Source of the DNA: Neoarius graeffei
Taxonomy: Eukaryota > Chordata > Actinopteri > Siluriformes > Ariidae
Reading direction: 5' to 3'
Assembly (NCBI RefSeq): GCF_027579695.1
Contig: NC_083587.1
Span: forward strand, 53,823,521 to 53,887,520
DNA length: 64,000 bases
Part shown: positions 45,067 through 56,589 of the stretch, one piece after another
Layout: each line of letters begins with the position of its first letter
Numbering within the stretch: position 1 is the first letter of the stretch
Made by a program: the position numbers and the translations under genes
The notes under the pieces: model-generated
What the model saw: only the letters and a program-made list of their open reading frames with translations
What the model was told of the DNA's origin: nothing
Databases searched by the model: none

Positions 45067-45330
45067 CTACTTATTCTACGTTTATGGAAATAAACAAAAT
45101 GATGATCACAGGGGAGGCAAGAATGCTGGTTAATAAGTCTTGTTTTTGGGTAATGTACTCGCTCAGAAATCATTTTGTGTGCTTAAAAAAGCTGACCATA
45201 GGTGTGCCTGGTGTTGAGGCTAGGCCCCTGCCCCATATTAAAAAAGATCACTGCTCTCGTGTCTATGTAGCACAGGAGTCTAGTCGAGGCCAGGTAGCAC
45301 TCTCCACCAAATGTGTTCTGCTGCCTTATA

Positions 45331-45829
45331 CAGTGATGCTTGAAAGTTTGTGAACCCTTTAGAATTTTCTATATTTCTGCATAGGTTTTGTAACCTTTTC
45401 CAGCCTGATGAGAATCAACAATGCTTTTTCTGCGGTCCTCAGAAATCTCCTTTGTTCGTGCCATGATACACTTCCACAAACATGTGTTGTGAAGATCAGA
45501 CTTTGATAGATCCCTGTTCTTTAAATAAAACAGGGTGCCCACTCACACCTGATTGTCATCCCATTGATGGAAAACACCTGACTAATTTTACCTTCAAATT
45601 AACTGCTAATCCTAGAGGTTCACATACTTTTGCCACTCACAGATATGTAATATTGGATCATTTTCCTCAATAAATAAATGACCAAGTATAATATTTCTGT
45701 CTCATTTGTTTAACTGGGTTCTCTTTATCTACTTTTAGGACTTGTGTGAAAATCTGATGATGTTTTAGGTCATATTTATGCAGAAATATAGAAAATTCTA
45801 AAGGGTTCACAAACTTTCAAGCACCACTG
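45331..45829 (-). mobile_element. Internally deleted Tc1 element (MITE-like)
   Basis: Complete ends cagtgatgcttgaaagtttg / aaactttcaagcaccactg, TA on both sides (45329-45330, 45830-45831). On the minus strand the transposase start region is present (ATG then about 25 codons), but almost all of the gene is deleted. It shows both ends of the family that is partial at 1544-1755 and 32047-32787. Confidence 0.93.
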
Positions 45830-45831
45830 TA

Positions 45832-46383
45832 GCAATTAAATAAGAAGAAGCGGCTGGCTTTGGATGCCTCAGAGGAAATGCGTATTACCACTCGCCCTTC
45901 CAGGAGGACTGAAAGCGGGAATTGAGTACAACTGAAGTGCAAGAAAACTGGTATACAAGGAAATAATAAATTAGGTGGCACGTTCTGAATAAATCATGTT
46001 CTGAAGCTCACTAAAGTATTTCAATATTATTTTTAAGTGTTGAAGAATATGAAAATGGTAAAACACAGAGCACTCTGATGACCATCCATAATGGCTTTAT
46101 CGTCAATCAGTGTTCAATGGTTCAGCCCACTGGACTTAACGCATCCCTAAATTACATTCAGACGTATCCTCAGTAACGTTAAGCTACAAAACATATCACT
46201 GAGCTACAGCTTGCAGCGTAACTGTAGTAAGTAAGTAATGAGTGAAATTATGTAAATAATGAGTAATGTGGATGGAAGCTAATTTAAGTTGTATTTACAG
46301 AGTGTGCTGTTCATTCATTTTGTTCATTCATCTTTTTGGGAAGACAAAAGTAGCACAATGTGATGCTTCAATTATTAGAAAAC

Positions 46384-46386
<3 letters not shown>
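45832..46386. other. intron sequence, nothing recognised
   Basis: No feature seen. Confidence 0.5.

Positions 46387-46387
<1 letters not shown>

Positions 46388-46461
<74 letters not shown>
46388..46461 (+). repeat. (TA)n followed by (CA)n microsatellite
   Basis: About 56 bp of TA and 15 bp of CA. Confidence 0.95.
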
Positions 46462-46787
46462 CCTGTAGTTTTATTATGCAAAAAAAGCCAAATAGTTGTT
46501 GTTCTATAGAAACAAAACAACAACCATATTCCACCCCTTTTTTTGCATACAATTAAGAAAAATCCATTTCTCCTGCTCATATTCATCTTTTCTTGTAGCA
46601 TGTTGTGTTGCACTGAAATGTTGAAGCCGCAGCAATGTCATTTTCCCCACCAATGATTCATAGTTAGATGATCAGACTATCCTTACAGCATGTGATCCAT
46701 GTGAATGTAAGGATAATAATAGCTAGCAGGCTAATTTTTTCCGGACGAAACAGTAGAAGAACAACAACTGTCTGAAACAGTGAAAAC

Positions 46788-47110
46788 ACATACGTGAGCA
46801 ATGAGCATACACACTCAGAGCAGTAGGCAGCCATGCTAAGAGCGCCTGAGGAGCAGTTGGGAGTTAGGTTTTATTAACCGATTAACCTGTGGGGGAAACC
46901 AGAGCACCCCCACGCAGACAACATGCAAACTCCACACAGAAAGGCCCCTGCCGGGCACTGGGCTTGAACCCAGAACCTTCTTGCTGTGAGGCGACCGTGA
47001 CGCGACTTACACCACCGTGCCGCCCAGAAGAAGAACAACTTTATTCATCACACGCTTGTGAAATTCCTCTCTACATTCCTCTGTACATTACTGTACAGTA
47101 ATGTACAGTA
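46788..47110 (-). mobile_element. Composite SINE-like repeat with DANA/mermaid-like body
   Basis: Contains agcagtaggcagccatgct and gagcagttgggagttaggt, then the reverse SINE body and head (46885-47025), then aactttattcatcacacgctt. Related pieces lie at 53341-53394 plus 55200-55467, and at 59755-59957. Confidence 0.6.
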
Positions 47111-47965
47111 CTTCAGTGCAATACTTCACGCTCAGTCAGTCATTTACAGTGGGGAGTCAAATGGTGAGAACTTGACTTGTGGACCAGTGAAAAAGGTGTG
47201 CTGGATACAGTTCACCTCAGCGCTGACTGTCATATCTAATAACTGTCCTTCCACAAATTATGCACAAGAAGTTATTTACAGCAGTATCATTCTGTGGAAT
47301 GCACGAACCCCTATATACACAACTGTAAAGGTGGAGAAAAAAAATTTCTCTAGCAGAGAGAACAGGCATTTCCCCAAACTGCTGCTAGTCTTGTCAAGTT
47401 AAAAAGCAAGCCGTGACTGAACTGCATTAAAAAAATTAAAATAACATCTGTTGCTTGGTAACAAAATAAAACCAATATACTGTAATTGAAATCCACACTT
47501 ATGACTATAAAAGGTTGTCCTTTTTTTTTGTACTGGGAGTCAGGTTCTTACGGCTCACCATGCCACAATCTTTTTGTCGTCATGACTCCCCAGTGACTAT
47601 TTCATGGCCGTGAAATATCAGGATGGAGAATTTGCATGTAGCATGCATGGAACAAAACAGCAAGGTAAAAAATAAAATAAAATAACCATACCTCCAATTT
47701 TTATTGGCTTTTTTAATCCGACTGAATAAACAGTGTTTGAGCTCCAATCAAAAAATTAACATATTGTGAACCTGTAGCACATTTTGTTTACAATCTTAAC
47801 CCTCTGTTTGGAGCAATTTCTTTACTGATGACTTATTTAGTTTTATAAGAACAAAATACACATGTATATATTTATGATTCAGAAACCAAAAACCGGAATA
47901 TTTGTCCTTTTTTTTTCCTTTATTCAAATTTTGTTCAAAATATACTGAGAATCCCCAACTTAGAG
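47111..47965. other. intron sequence, nothing recognised
   Basis: AT-rich. Short open frames without recognisable features. Confidence 0.5.
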
Positions 47966-47977
47966 AGAGAGAGAGTT

Positions 47978-48360
47978 CTCATCTCATCTCATCTCATTAT
48001 CTCTAACCGCTTTATCCTGTTCTACAGGGTCGCAGGCAAGCTGGAGCCTATCCCAGCTGACTACGGGCGAAAGGCGGGGTACACCCTGGACAAGTCGCCA
48101 GGTCATCACAGGGCTGACACATAGACACAGACAACCATTCACACTCACATTCACACCTACGGTCAATTTAAAGCCACCAGTTAACCTAACCTGCATGTCT
48201 TTGGACTGTGGGGGAAACCGGAGCACCCGGAGGAAACCCATGCGGACATGGGGAGAACATGCAAACTCCGCACAGAAAGGCCCTCGCCAGCCACGGGGCT
48301 CGAACCCGGACCTTCTTGCTGTGAGGCGACAGCGCTAACCACTACACCACCGTGCCGCCC
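47978..48360 (-). mobile_element. SINE (DANA/mermaid-like)
   Basis: Full-length reverse copy. Duplications agagagagagtt on both sides within a GA-rich site. Confidence 0.94.
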
Positions 48361-48599
48361 AGAGAGAGAGTTATAAAGAATAAATCAAAATACAGAATCT
48401 GATTCTATAGACTCAAGGGTGAAGAAACGAACCCAAGCCATTTCCCAGGATTCTAATCTTATTTACTCTTGACCTTTAAAGATAAGTCAAATAAAGTCAG
48501 GGTTTCTTTTCCCCCCCTCAGGGATGAGAAACAATCGTCATACTGCAGCATGGTAAGCAGATCACTGACACAACCCTTCGTTTAATTTGGAAATTTAAC

Positions 48600-49440
48600 C
48601 CTGTGGGGGGGGGACCTTGGTCCAAAACATCCTTTCTGTGTTGAGAGGCCTTTTTCCATTTCCATTTGACACTGTTATTTTCAAAAATAATTTGCCCCTC
48701 CAGTTTATTTTGTTTTTTCATATTTCCGTCATCAAATATCATTAGCCTCATTAAAATGCATATCACGGGTAAATTCAGGAGCAAGATCAATGTAATTCTC
48801 CTATTTTATATTAAACTTTGGTCAAATATCTGTCATATTTTGCATTTTGTGCAATTTTTTTACCTTGCGCAATACCAGAAAAATTCAGTTGAAATCAAGC
48901 CATTTGAGGCGAATTGGTCCGCCTCTGAAAAAACTTGGCATTTGGATTTCCCGAGAAACATTGATTTTCGTGACGTCGCGTGCAGGACGCCTCCTTCTGA
49001 ATCCTACGTCAGCGCTGGTTTGTTTATGAGAAAACGACCTGGTGGTTTTCTGCAAATTTCTTCAACGTTATCACGTAATGATTAAAATGATTAACAGATG
49101 TATCGTAGGAGGGTGTAGCAACACCAATCTTGATGGGATTAGCACTCATCGTTTTCCAAAAGACCGGACAATGAGAGAGAAATGGGAGGGCTTGGTCTAC
49201 ACAGGCTGTGCACTGAAACCGTGCAAAGCTCTCGCAGCCTGCTGGCGCTTCCGCAGGTAACGTCACGAATCTGGCTCCAGACTCCCTTGGGATTTTTCCA
49301 GACGCATTTTGTTATTTTATTTTTTTCTGCTGTAGACAGATGGCCTTGTGGAAAATTACCCTTCTGGATGAGTGTGTAAAGGGACATACTTTCATTTAAA
49401 AAAAAAAAGAAATTGGTCCAGAATATGCACTTTAATGCCC
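48600..49440 (+). mobile_element. Probable THAP-type transposon fragment, third family
   Basis: Contains a THAP start (49090-49190) and ends tccagaatatgcactttaa, a TTAA-type end. The matching left end was not found, so the limits are approximate. Confidence 0.45.
49090..49260 (+). pseudogene. THAP-domain N-terminal fragment, third family
   Basis: The frame reads MINRCIVGGCSNTN, HRFPKDRTMREKWEGLV. The first zinc Cys pair (CIVGGC), the FPKD block and the conserved Trp of a THAP finger are intact. The C-x2-H half is not seen; the frame then turns into unrelated Arg/Cys-rich sequence and stops. It differs clearly from the MPRRC type at 27 and 60 kb. Confidence 0.7.
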
Positions 49441-49869
49441 CATGGCCTAAAAAAATGAGTCAGTGATCACACCTGGATCCTTTCTCCTGATGGAGGCATA
49501 TCTATTTTCCTATTCATGAACATATCATGCAAGAACTTTAGGCCACCAATAGCGCGCGCACACACACACACACACTCTTGAAATCTCAGTACTCTCTCAC
49601 AGGCAGGATCATGAGTGACAGCAACAGTCATTTGCATTAAAAATAAATGCAGGTTTGTCTAATCTCATCAGATAGCACATTATAAAATTTCATGTCTTGG
49701 TAATCATAATTACAACACAGGTCTTTAGCATCGACTCAATAACAGAAGACAATCTCAGTGAGTAATTAAAGTAGACACAATTGAGTGACACCAGAGTTTC
49801 TGGCAGCAGTTAAATAAAAGGTATTTTGAGCATGTAATTGCAGTGGTGTTTGTTTTAATAACAACTTAC
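49441..49869. other. intron sequence
   Basis: A CA-repeat at 49557-49576. Otherwise nothing recognised. Confidence 0.5.
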
Positions 49870-49983
49870 CATGTGAACGGTGAAAAGGTCCTGGCGGTTT
49901 AGCATCGGTAGGAAATATGACCATGCTGTGTTTTTTGTCTTCTTGGCATAATCAGAGAAAATGTTGACTCCCAGATGATTTTC
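49870..49983 (-). CDS. atp6v1h: atp6v1h exon ENHLG..FTVHM
   Basis: This 114-bp, phase 0-0 exon encodes 38 residues including the strongly conserved NTAWSYFLPMLNRQDLF stretch. The acceptor is aacctag and the donor gtaagt. Compared with vertebrate subunit H as I know it, only the first few residues look variable (HLGVNIFSDYAKKT). Confidence 0.95.
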
Positions 49984-50179
49984 CTAGGTTTGAGGGAAAT
50001 AAATATGTTTCTTTAGGACACACATAGATAACTGATTTAACAAGATCAACTGTGAGCTACTGCTCACTTACGTATCCCCTCGCTCTCGCTTATATCAGGA
50101 TGCAAGCAATCGAAAGAATAGGACACTTGAATGTTGACTTCAACAAATAATTAACCCTGAAACAAGTAAGTAAAGAGCA

Positions 50180-51225
50180 GTGTCTCTCCCCAGGGATTTC
50201 AAATAGCATTCTAGTAAACTGTCATTTTGAAATAGCATTTTACTTCTTGAAATAGTGTCAAAATCCACCCTATATGTTTTGTAAATTCATTCAGTCAGTA
50301 AACAGGAAGTTGATGTGCGACAGACCCGAACGCAGTACACATGGTATAGAACCCCAAGTTGAAGCTTGGTACCAAATATCAAGCAGTTGTGATTTGTAGT
50401 TGCTGAGAAAAGTGTGTTAGGAAAATTTTGTAAATCCACACTATATAGTATGTTTTGTAAATACATTCAGTCAGTAAACAGGAAGTTTATGTGCAACAAA
50501 CCTGAAAACGGTATCCATGGTATAGAACCCCAAGTTGAAGCTCGGTACTAAATATCAAGTAGTTGTGATTTGTAGTTGCTAAGTGTTAGAAAAATTTTGT
50601 AAATCCACACTAAATATGTTTTGTAAATACATTGTCAGTAAACAGGAAGTCGATGTGCGACAGACCTGAAAACGGTATACATGGTATAGAATTCCAAGTT
50701 GAAGCTCGGTACCAAATATCAAGCAGTTGTGATTTGTAGTTGCTGAGAAAAGTGTTATGAAAATTTTGTAAATCCACGCTATACGTTTTGTAAATACATT
50801 CAGTTGGTAAACAGGAAGTTGATGTTTGACAGACCTGAAAGCGGTATACATGGTAGGGAGTTCTATACCATGTATACCGCTTTCAGGTCTGTCAAACATC
50901 AACTTCCTGTTTACCAACTGAATGTATTTACAAAACGTATAGCGTGGATTTACAAAATTTTCATAACACTTTTCTCAGCAACTACAAATCACAACTGCTT
51001 GATATTTGGTACCGAGCTTCAGCTTGGGGTTCTATACCATGTATACCGCTTTCAGGTCTGTCAAACATCAACTTCCTGTTTACCGACTGAATGTATTTAC
51101 AAAACGTATAGCGTGGATTTACAAAATTTTCATAACACTTTTCTCAGCAACTACAAATCACAACTGCTTGATATTTGGTACCGAGCTTCAACTTGGAATT
51201 CTATACCATGTATATAAGGTATAGA
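50180..51225. repeat. Tandem and inverted array of units of about 175 bp with perfect palindrome
   Basis: Direct units (gtaaacaggaagttgatgtg.. to ..gtaaatccac) begin near 50297, 50475, 50638 and 50808. The array then inverts at 50856-50865 and continues with two reverse units to 51225. The unit belongs to a dispersed repeat whose tail (ggacggacggacagagg, ccttcggagcgggggtata) is seen at 52211-52350. Confidence 0.9.
50701..51020. repeat. Palindrome with identical 155-bp arms
   Basis: Arms 50701-50855 and 50866-51020 are exact reverse complements around a 10-bp spacer. I compared them base by base. Confidence 0.97.
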
Positions 51226-51230
51226 TGTTG

Positions 51231-51650
51231 GTACCATATACCATGTATATGAGGTGAGATGTTTAAAAGTGAGAGGGAGACACCTTTCGAGAGGTGTGTG
51301 AGCCGGTGGGCTGTGGCGGTGACAGTTAGGAGAGAGAGAGAGAGAGAGTTGTGAGCTGCGGCTAGCGAGTGTGTGCTGCTCCATTAAGGGAAAAGGAGCG
51401 TGCGTAATCCCGGAACTGTTTGGTTGTGGTTTGTTTATTGTAGTTTTGGTGAGAACCTGGCTCTTGTGTTTGTTTTTTTCCTTTGTTTGGAGACCAGTGC
51501 TTTTAGTTGTTTTTTCTACTATTTTGTGAATAAAAACGGCTTCCATTTCGGCCCCGAGTCCGCCTCCTTGTCCTCTTCTTCCTCCCAGGTCTTTTTTGAT
51601 TTATCTCTGTTGCTTCCCCCCCATCCCCTATTTGCCGCGGGGAACGTAAC
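51231..51650 (+). other. Unclassified insert, possibly LTR-like
   Basis: Contains a GA tract, a T-rich stretch and gaataaaaacggcttccatt, followed by ggaacgtaacaggcacccag. It separates the palindromic array from a Tc1 fragment. An LTR origin is possible but not shown. Confidence 0.3.
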
Positions 51651-51654
51651 AGGC

Positions 51655-52208
51655 ACCCAGTATGGTTTTCCGGCCTTGACCCTTACGCACAGAGATTCTT
51701 CCAGATTCTCTGAATCTTTTGATATTATGCACTGTAGATAATGATATGTTCAAACTCTTTGCAATTTTACACTGTCGAACTCCTTTGTGATATTGCTCCA
51801 CTATTTGTCGGCGCAGAATTAGGGGGATTGGTGATCCTCTTCCCATCTTTACTTCTGAGAGCTGCTGCCACTCCAAGATGCTCTTTTTATACCCAGTCAT
51901 GTTAATGACCTATTGCCAATTGACCTAATGAGTTGCAATTTGGTCCTCCAGCTGTTCCTTTTTTGTACCTTTAACTTTTCCAGCCTCTTATTGCCCCTGT
52001 CCCAACTTTTTTGAGATGTGTTGCTGTCATGAAATTTCAAATGAGCCAATATTTGGCATGAAATTTCAAAATGTCTCACTTTCGACATTTGATATGTTTT
52101 CTCTGTTCTATTGTGAATACAATATCAGTTTTTGAGATTTGTAAATTATTGCATTCCGTTTTTATTTACAATTTGTACTTTGTCCCAACTTTTTTGGAAT
52201 CGGGGTTG
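51655..52208 (-). mobile_element. Tc1/mariner fragment (aaaaagttgggac terminal-repeat family)
   Basis: The outer end at 52208 reads, on the minus strand, caaccccgattccaaaaaag. TA at 52209-52210. The minus-strand frame encodes the N-terminal HTH (RRQIVEQYHKGVRQCKIAKS, LSTVHNIKRFRESG), then it is truncated at 51655. Confidence 0.85.
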
Positions 52209-52350
52209 TAGAACCCCAAGCTGAAGTATGGTACCAAGAGGCTATGATTTGTGGCTGCTGAGAAAAAAAAAAGTGTTTCAGATGGACGGAGATATGGACG
52301 GACGGACAGAGGTAAACCAATATACCACCCCTCCTTCGGAGCGGGGGTAT

Positions 52351-53340
52351 AAATAATAATAATAAATATACAAAAGCCAAAGGACATACCCCATTATAAC
52401 AGCAATTAGCAGCCATAATGACCCATAGTTGAAGACAGCAAATGTTTAATGATGGAGAAAACAACACAATCTGAATGCTGATGCAAAGTAGAACAATTTC
52501 TAAAGCACTAAATGACACTGTTGAAATACTCAACTTGTAACCCACAGTGGCAAATACATAGCCGGTTAGATCAAAACATTAATTTCCAGTTTTACGGCTG
52601 ACATAGAAAAAGACCTCAACGGTTAAGTGTTGTGCTAGATTTTTAACCACTAGGTGTATGAATGTCTCATTATCAAAAAGTATTATATTTATGTATATGC
52701 AAAAATGTACTCTCGCACAAACTTTACATGAAATAAGGTAATAACTAGATCTTGTTAGGATTTAAATGATAAAGTGCCCTATGAGTGTAATTTTAACCCG
52801 AACACTTGTACACTTATTCAAGCAATCAGCCAATCATGTGGGAAACACAATGCATAAAATCACACACATACAGGTCAAAAGCTTAAGTTCATGGTCACAG
52901 GCTACAGTAACTCGAATAACCACTCTTTACGACCGCGAAGAGCAGAAAAGCTTTTCAGAATGCATGGCGTGTCAAGCTTTGAGGCAGATGGGTTACAACA
53001 GTAGAAGATCATGCCAGATTCCATGCAGACGTGCAGCTTGTGAACAGGCAAGGCAGGCAACTGCTTGGGGCCCCCTGGCCCAGGGGCCCCTGAGAGTCAG
53101 GGCCCGAGGGCTTATTTATTTTGTTTTTTATTGTTCTTTACCATTGTATTTTCATATTTGGAATTTGAAAAACTTTGGTTTCATACATTTTTCGTTGGTG
53201 TCAGATTATTTATAACATATTGGTGATGAACACTGGTCAGAAGGGCCCCCTGGAAATTTTTGCTTGGGGCCACAACAGACTCTAGAATCGCCTCTGATTC
53301 CATGTTCACTGTAGCTCAGTTCTTGGCTAGTAGAAGTGAA
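52351..53340 (+). other. intron with Tc1 fragment (52795-53030) and a gccccct-flanked repeat (53045-53290)
   Basis: 52795-53030 contains catcagccaatcatgtgg-like and ggtcacaggctacagtaact blocks of a common fish Tc1, also seen inverted near 9300. 53045-53290 is bounded by ggggccccctgg / agggccccctgg motifs. No intact gene. Confidence 0.5.
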
Positions 53341-53398
53341 GAAGAAGTGTTTGTCACATGCACACTCAAGCACAGTGAAAGTCGTGCTTTGTATTTAA

Positions 53399-55195
53399 CC
53401 CTCTGGGGTCTGAGGGTATTTTCTGGCACTCTAATGATTTTTGCTGTCAATTTCAACAAATCTAAGCAGTATTTTCAAAGTCATATGACTTTTTTGTATT
53501 CAGCACAAGTTCAGCTACAATAATCTCTCTGTAGTATGTATGTCATGATTGTACTTTTTAAAAAAACATAAATGAAGATGTTGTAAAAAGCAGTTTTAGA
53601 ACAGTTTTGGAATGTGCAAAAAAAAACATGACCTTACTCATTGTGTCGAACCATTTTGGTCACTTGAGGTAATTCTGTTCAGTGTTAGGAATGGATCTCA
53701 TCTCATTATCTCTAGCCGCTTTATCCTGTTCTACAGGGTCGCAGGCAAGCTGGAGCCTATCCCAGCTGACTACGGGCGAAAGGTGGGGTACACCCTGGAC
53801 AAGTCGCCAGGCCATCACAGGGCTGACACATAGACACAGACAACCATTCACACTCACATTCACACCTACGGTCAATTTAGAGTCACCAGTTAACCTAACC
53901 TGCATGTCTTTGGACTGTGGGGGAAACCGGAGCAAACCCATATGGACACAGGGAGAATATGCAAACTCCGCACAGAAAGGCCCTCGCTGGCCACGGGGCT
54001 CGACCCGGACCTTCTTGCTGTGAGGCAACAGCGCTAACCACTACACCACCATGCCGCCCTTGTAAGGAATGGATCAAGCACAAAAACTAAAATCTGCTCC
54101 AATGATTTGGACAATTAACTGGCCATCAAAGAATGTATGTCCTATTGTTTTGGGATAAAGGGTTGGCAGTGGGAGGGGTATTCAATGAGAAGAGTAAAAA
54201 ATTCCATTCATTCAATGAGAAGAGTGAAAACCCCTCCCACTGCCAACTCTTAATACCATCAGGTCAAGTCACAATGGGTAAGGTCATGTTTTTTCACACA
54301 TTCCAAAACCATTCTAAAACTGCTTTTTACAACATCTTCATTTATCTGGTATTTGACTTTATTTTGGTATTTGACTCTATTCAGTGTGTCTTGAAATTAG
54401 CTCTTGTACCATTTTACTCAGTTCAGAGCCACAACCTACTCTGTTACACAATTACCCTGTCATTTTGCTCTGACTCCAACTCCAAATTTTACTCTCTAAA
54501 CTCAAAGTAGAGCAAAATTAACTATTTTTGAGGTAAATACTTTTAACTCTGGAAAACCTGCTCAGTCATTTTTCCTGTGCGTGCACTTCAGAGCACACAC
54601 AGCAACCGATCTGCTCATAATAAACAGAAGAAATATTTACACTTACTCAAGTTGATCTTCAGCTGGATTGAGTCTAAGTTTTAAAAAAAAAGGCACCGCT
54701 CATCATCAGTGTCGCAGTTCTCAAGATTGAATTGAATCGCTGTCCTTAATCACCCGAAGTGCATAAAATCCATGTGCCCTCTTGCAACAAGTTTTACCTC
54801 CAAATAGCCTAAACTATGGCTGACAGATTTTATTCTATTTACAGTGGGCATTCCCGCCGCGAAAGAGAAACCAATCGAAACCAAAAGAGTGAAAATGATT
54901 ATTATGCTGTTACCATGTGAATAATCTTTTATGAATGTGTAAGTGCACGCTCAGTGCTCCGACTCCGGTGTGACTGAGTAAGGCGACAAGTTTTAGGTTT
55001 CATTTAATTTAGGTAATTTAAAAGCTATAACATTATTTGGCAGTGGGCACATTGGAAAGTGTAAATTATAAAGTTTCTGTCAATATGTTCAGCATTCTTG
55101 CATGATAAAAAGCTCAAAAGATATTTATCCAAATACATGATCTACTCATTCTAAACTTGCCGAGCTTCAACAGCGAAGCTCTCGACCCCAGAGGG
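53399..55195. mobile_element. piggyBac-type non-autonomous snap-back element
   Basis: TTAA at 53395-53398 and 55196-55199. Ends ccctctggggtc / gaccccagaggg are perfect inverted repeats. Inside, 53560-53690 and about 54240-54350 form an imperfect inverted pair, and ggcagtgggagggg / cccctcccactgcc (54167-54246) another. A SINE is inserted at 53697-54060. No transposase. Confidence 0.88.
53697..54060 (-). mobile_element. SINE (DANA/mermaid-like)
   Basis: Reverse copy with short GAGATG tail. Duplication aggaatggat at 53687-53696 and 54065-54074. Confidence 0.92.
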
Positions 55196-55199
55196 TTAA

Positions 55200-55246
55200 C
55201 CCATCTGAAGCAGAGAACACACGCATGCACACACAAGTGAGCAATG

Positions 55247-55285
<39 letters not shown>

Positions 55286-55467
55286 TACCTAGACCTATAG
55301 GCATGTTATACTACAGCACCCGGGGAGCAGTTAGGGGTTAAGTGCCTTGCTCAAGGGCACATCAGCCCAAAGCCGCCCCATGTTAACCTAACCTGCATGT
55401 CTTTGAACTGTGGGGGAAACTGGAGCGCCCAGAAGAAACCCACGCAGACACGGGGAGAACATGCTGT
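55200..55467 (-). mobile_element. Composite SINE-like repeat split by the piggyBac-type insertion
   Basis: It continues the sequence broken at 53394 (..gtattta) with acccatctgaagcag, as in the uninterrupted relative at 59800-59822. It then has a CA microsatellite (55252-55282), the gagcagtt..ggttaagtgcc block and a reverse DANA/mermaid-like body (55384-55467). Confidence 0.7.
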
Positions 55468-55658
55468 AGGAATGCAGCTTTTATGTCCATGGAATGTAGT
55501 GTCCATTGTCTTTGACAGATAACAGCCAAAAGTAGTCGAAGGGATTCTGTGGCACATGTCGGCAAATCTTTCTGTAGCTCTGACACTTTCAGCTCTTCAA
55601 AACCTCTTGCCACTAACCTTGCTTTTGGTACTATCCCAGCAGATGTCTCTTTCAGGCT

Positions 55659-56355
55659 ACGTTTACATTAGACCGTATCTGTCTCATTTTCTTCGCGGAT
55701 GCACTGTCCGTTTACATTAAACCGCCTGGAAACGCCGGGAAACGGGAATCCGCCAGCGTCCACGTATTCAATCCAGATCGTGTCAACTCCGGTGCTGTGT
55801 AAACATTGAGATACGCGGATACGCTGTGCTGAGCTCTAGCTGGCGTCTCATTGGACAACGTCACTGTGACATCCACCTTCCTGATTCGCTGGCGTTGGTC
55901 ATGTGACGCGACTACTGAAAAACGGCGCGGACTTCCGCCTTGTATCACCTTTCATTAAAGAGTATAAAAGTATGAAAATACTGCAAATACTGATGCAAAT
56001 ACTGCCCATTGTGTAGTTATGATTGTCTTTAGGCTTGCCATCCTTCCACTTGCAAGTGGTAAGTGATATGCACTGGGGTCACACACACAGCAGCTCAGTC
56101 CCGAATCACAGCTTGTGCACTTCACTCGTGTGCTCTGTGAGCTGCGCAAGGCCGGAGTGCGCACCCTCCAGAGGGCACTCGCTGCTCAGGGCGGAGTGAT
56201 TTGGAGCGCAGGATGCCTGCGGAGCCGAGCGTATCCGTGTATTGGTGTTGCTGTGTGCACGCAAATCATGTATTGGTGTTGCTGTGTGCACACTAATCGT
56301 TTTAAAAACGTTAATCTGATGATCCACTGATACGGTCTAATGTAAACATGGGCTC
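55659..56355 (+). mobile_element. MITE family D, copy 3, inside the copia-like RT
   Basis: Ends gctacgtttacattagacc / ggtctaatgtaaacatgggc. The copia-like reading continues on either side, showing clean insertion. Candidate duplication TCAG on both sides. Confidence 0.85.
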
Positions 56356-56589
56356 AGAGTGCATACCCATCGAGTGGTAATGCTCCTTTGTCCTTTATCC
56401 TGAACAACTTCAAACACATTATCACTCCAATTTTTTATTTCTTCTTGTTTAGCTATGTCAAATGACACATCTTTTGTTATTAGCACATCCTCATTGTTAT
56501 CCGTGGATATAACAGGGGGCTCTATCTGAAGGTCGTTCAACTTTGATATATCAACTGAATCAGCCTTGCCCACAACATTGCTTGGTTCA

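Noticed and set aside
46368-46613. Frame with (YI)n repeat
   Set aside because: Translation of a TA microsatellite.
50579-51224. Three overlapping frames with FRSVKHQLPVYQLNVFTKRIAW repeats
   Set aside because: They are translations of the tandem/inverted non-coding array. The frame persists only because the unit lengths happen to preserve it.
18242-56330. Frames with ALCELRRAGVRTLQRAL repeated at 18 kb, 43 kb and 56 kb
   Set aside because: They lie in the family D MITE. Both strands are open, and there are no domain features.
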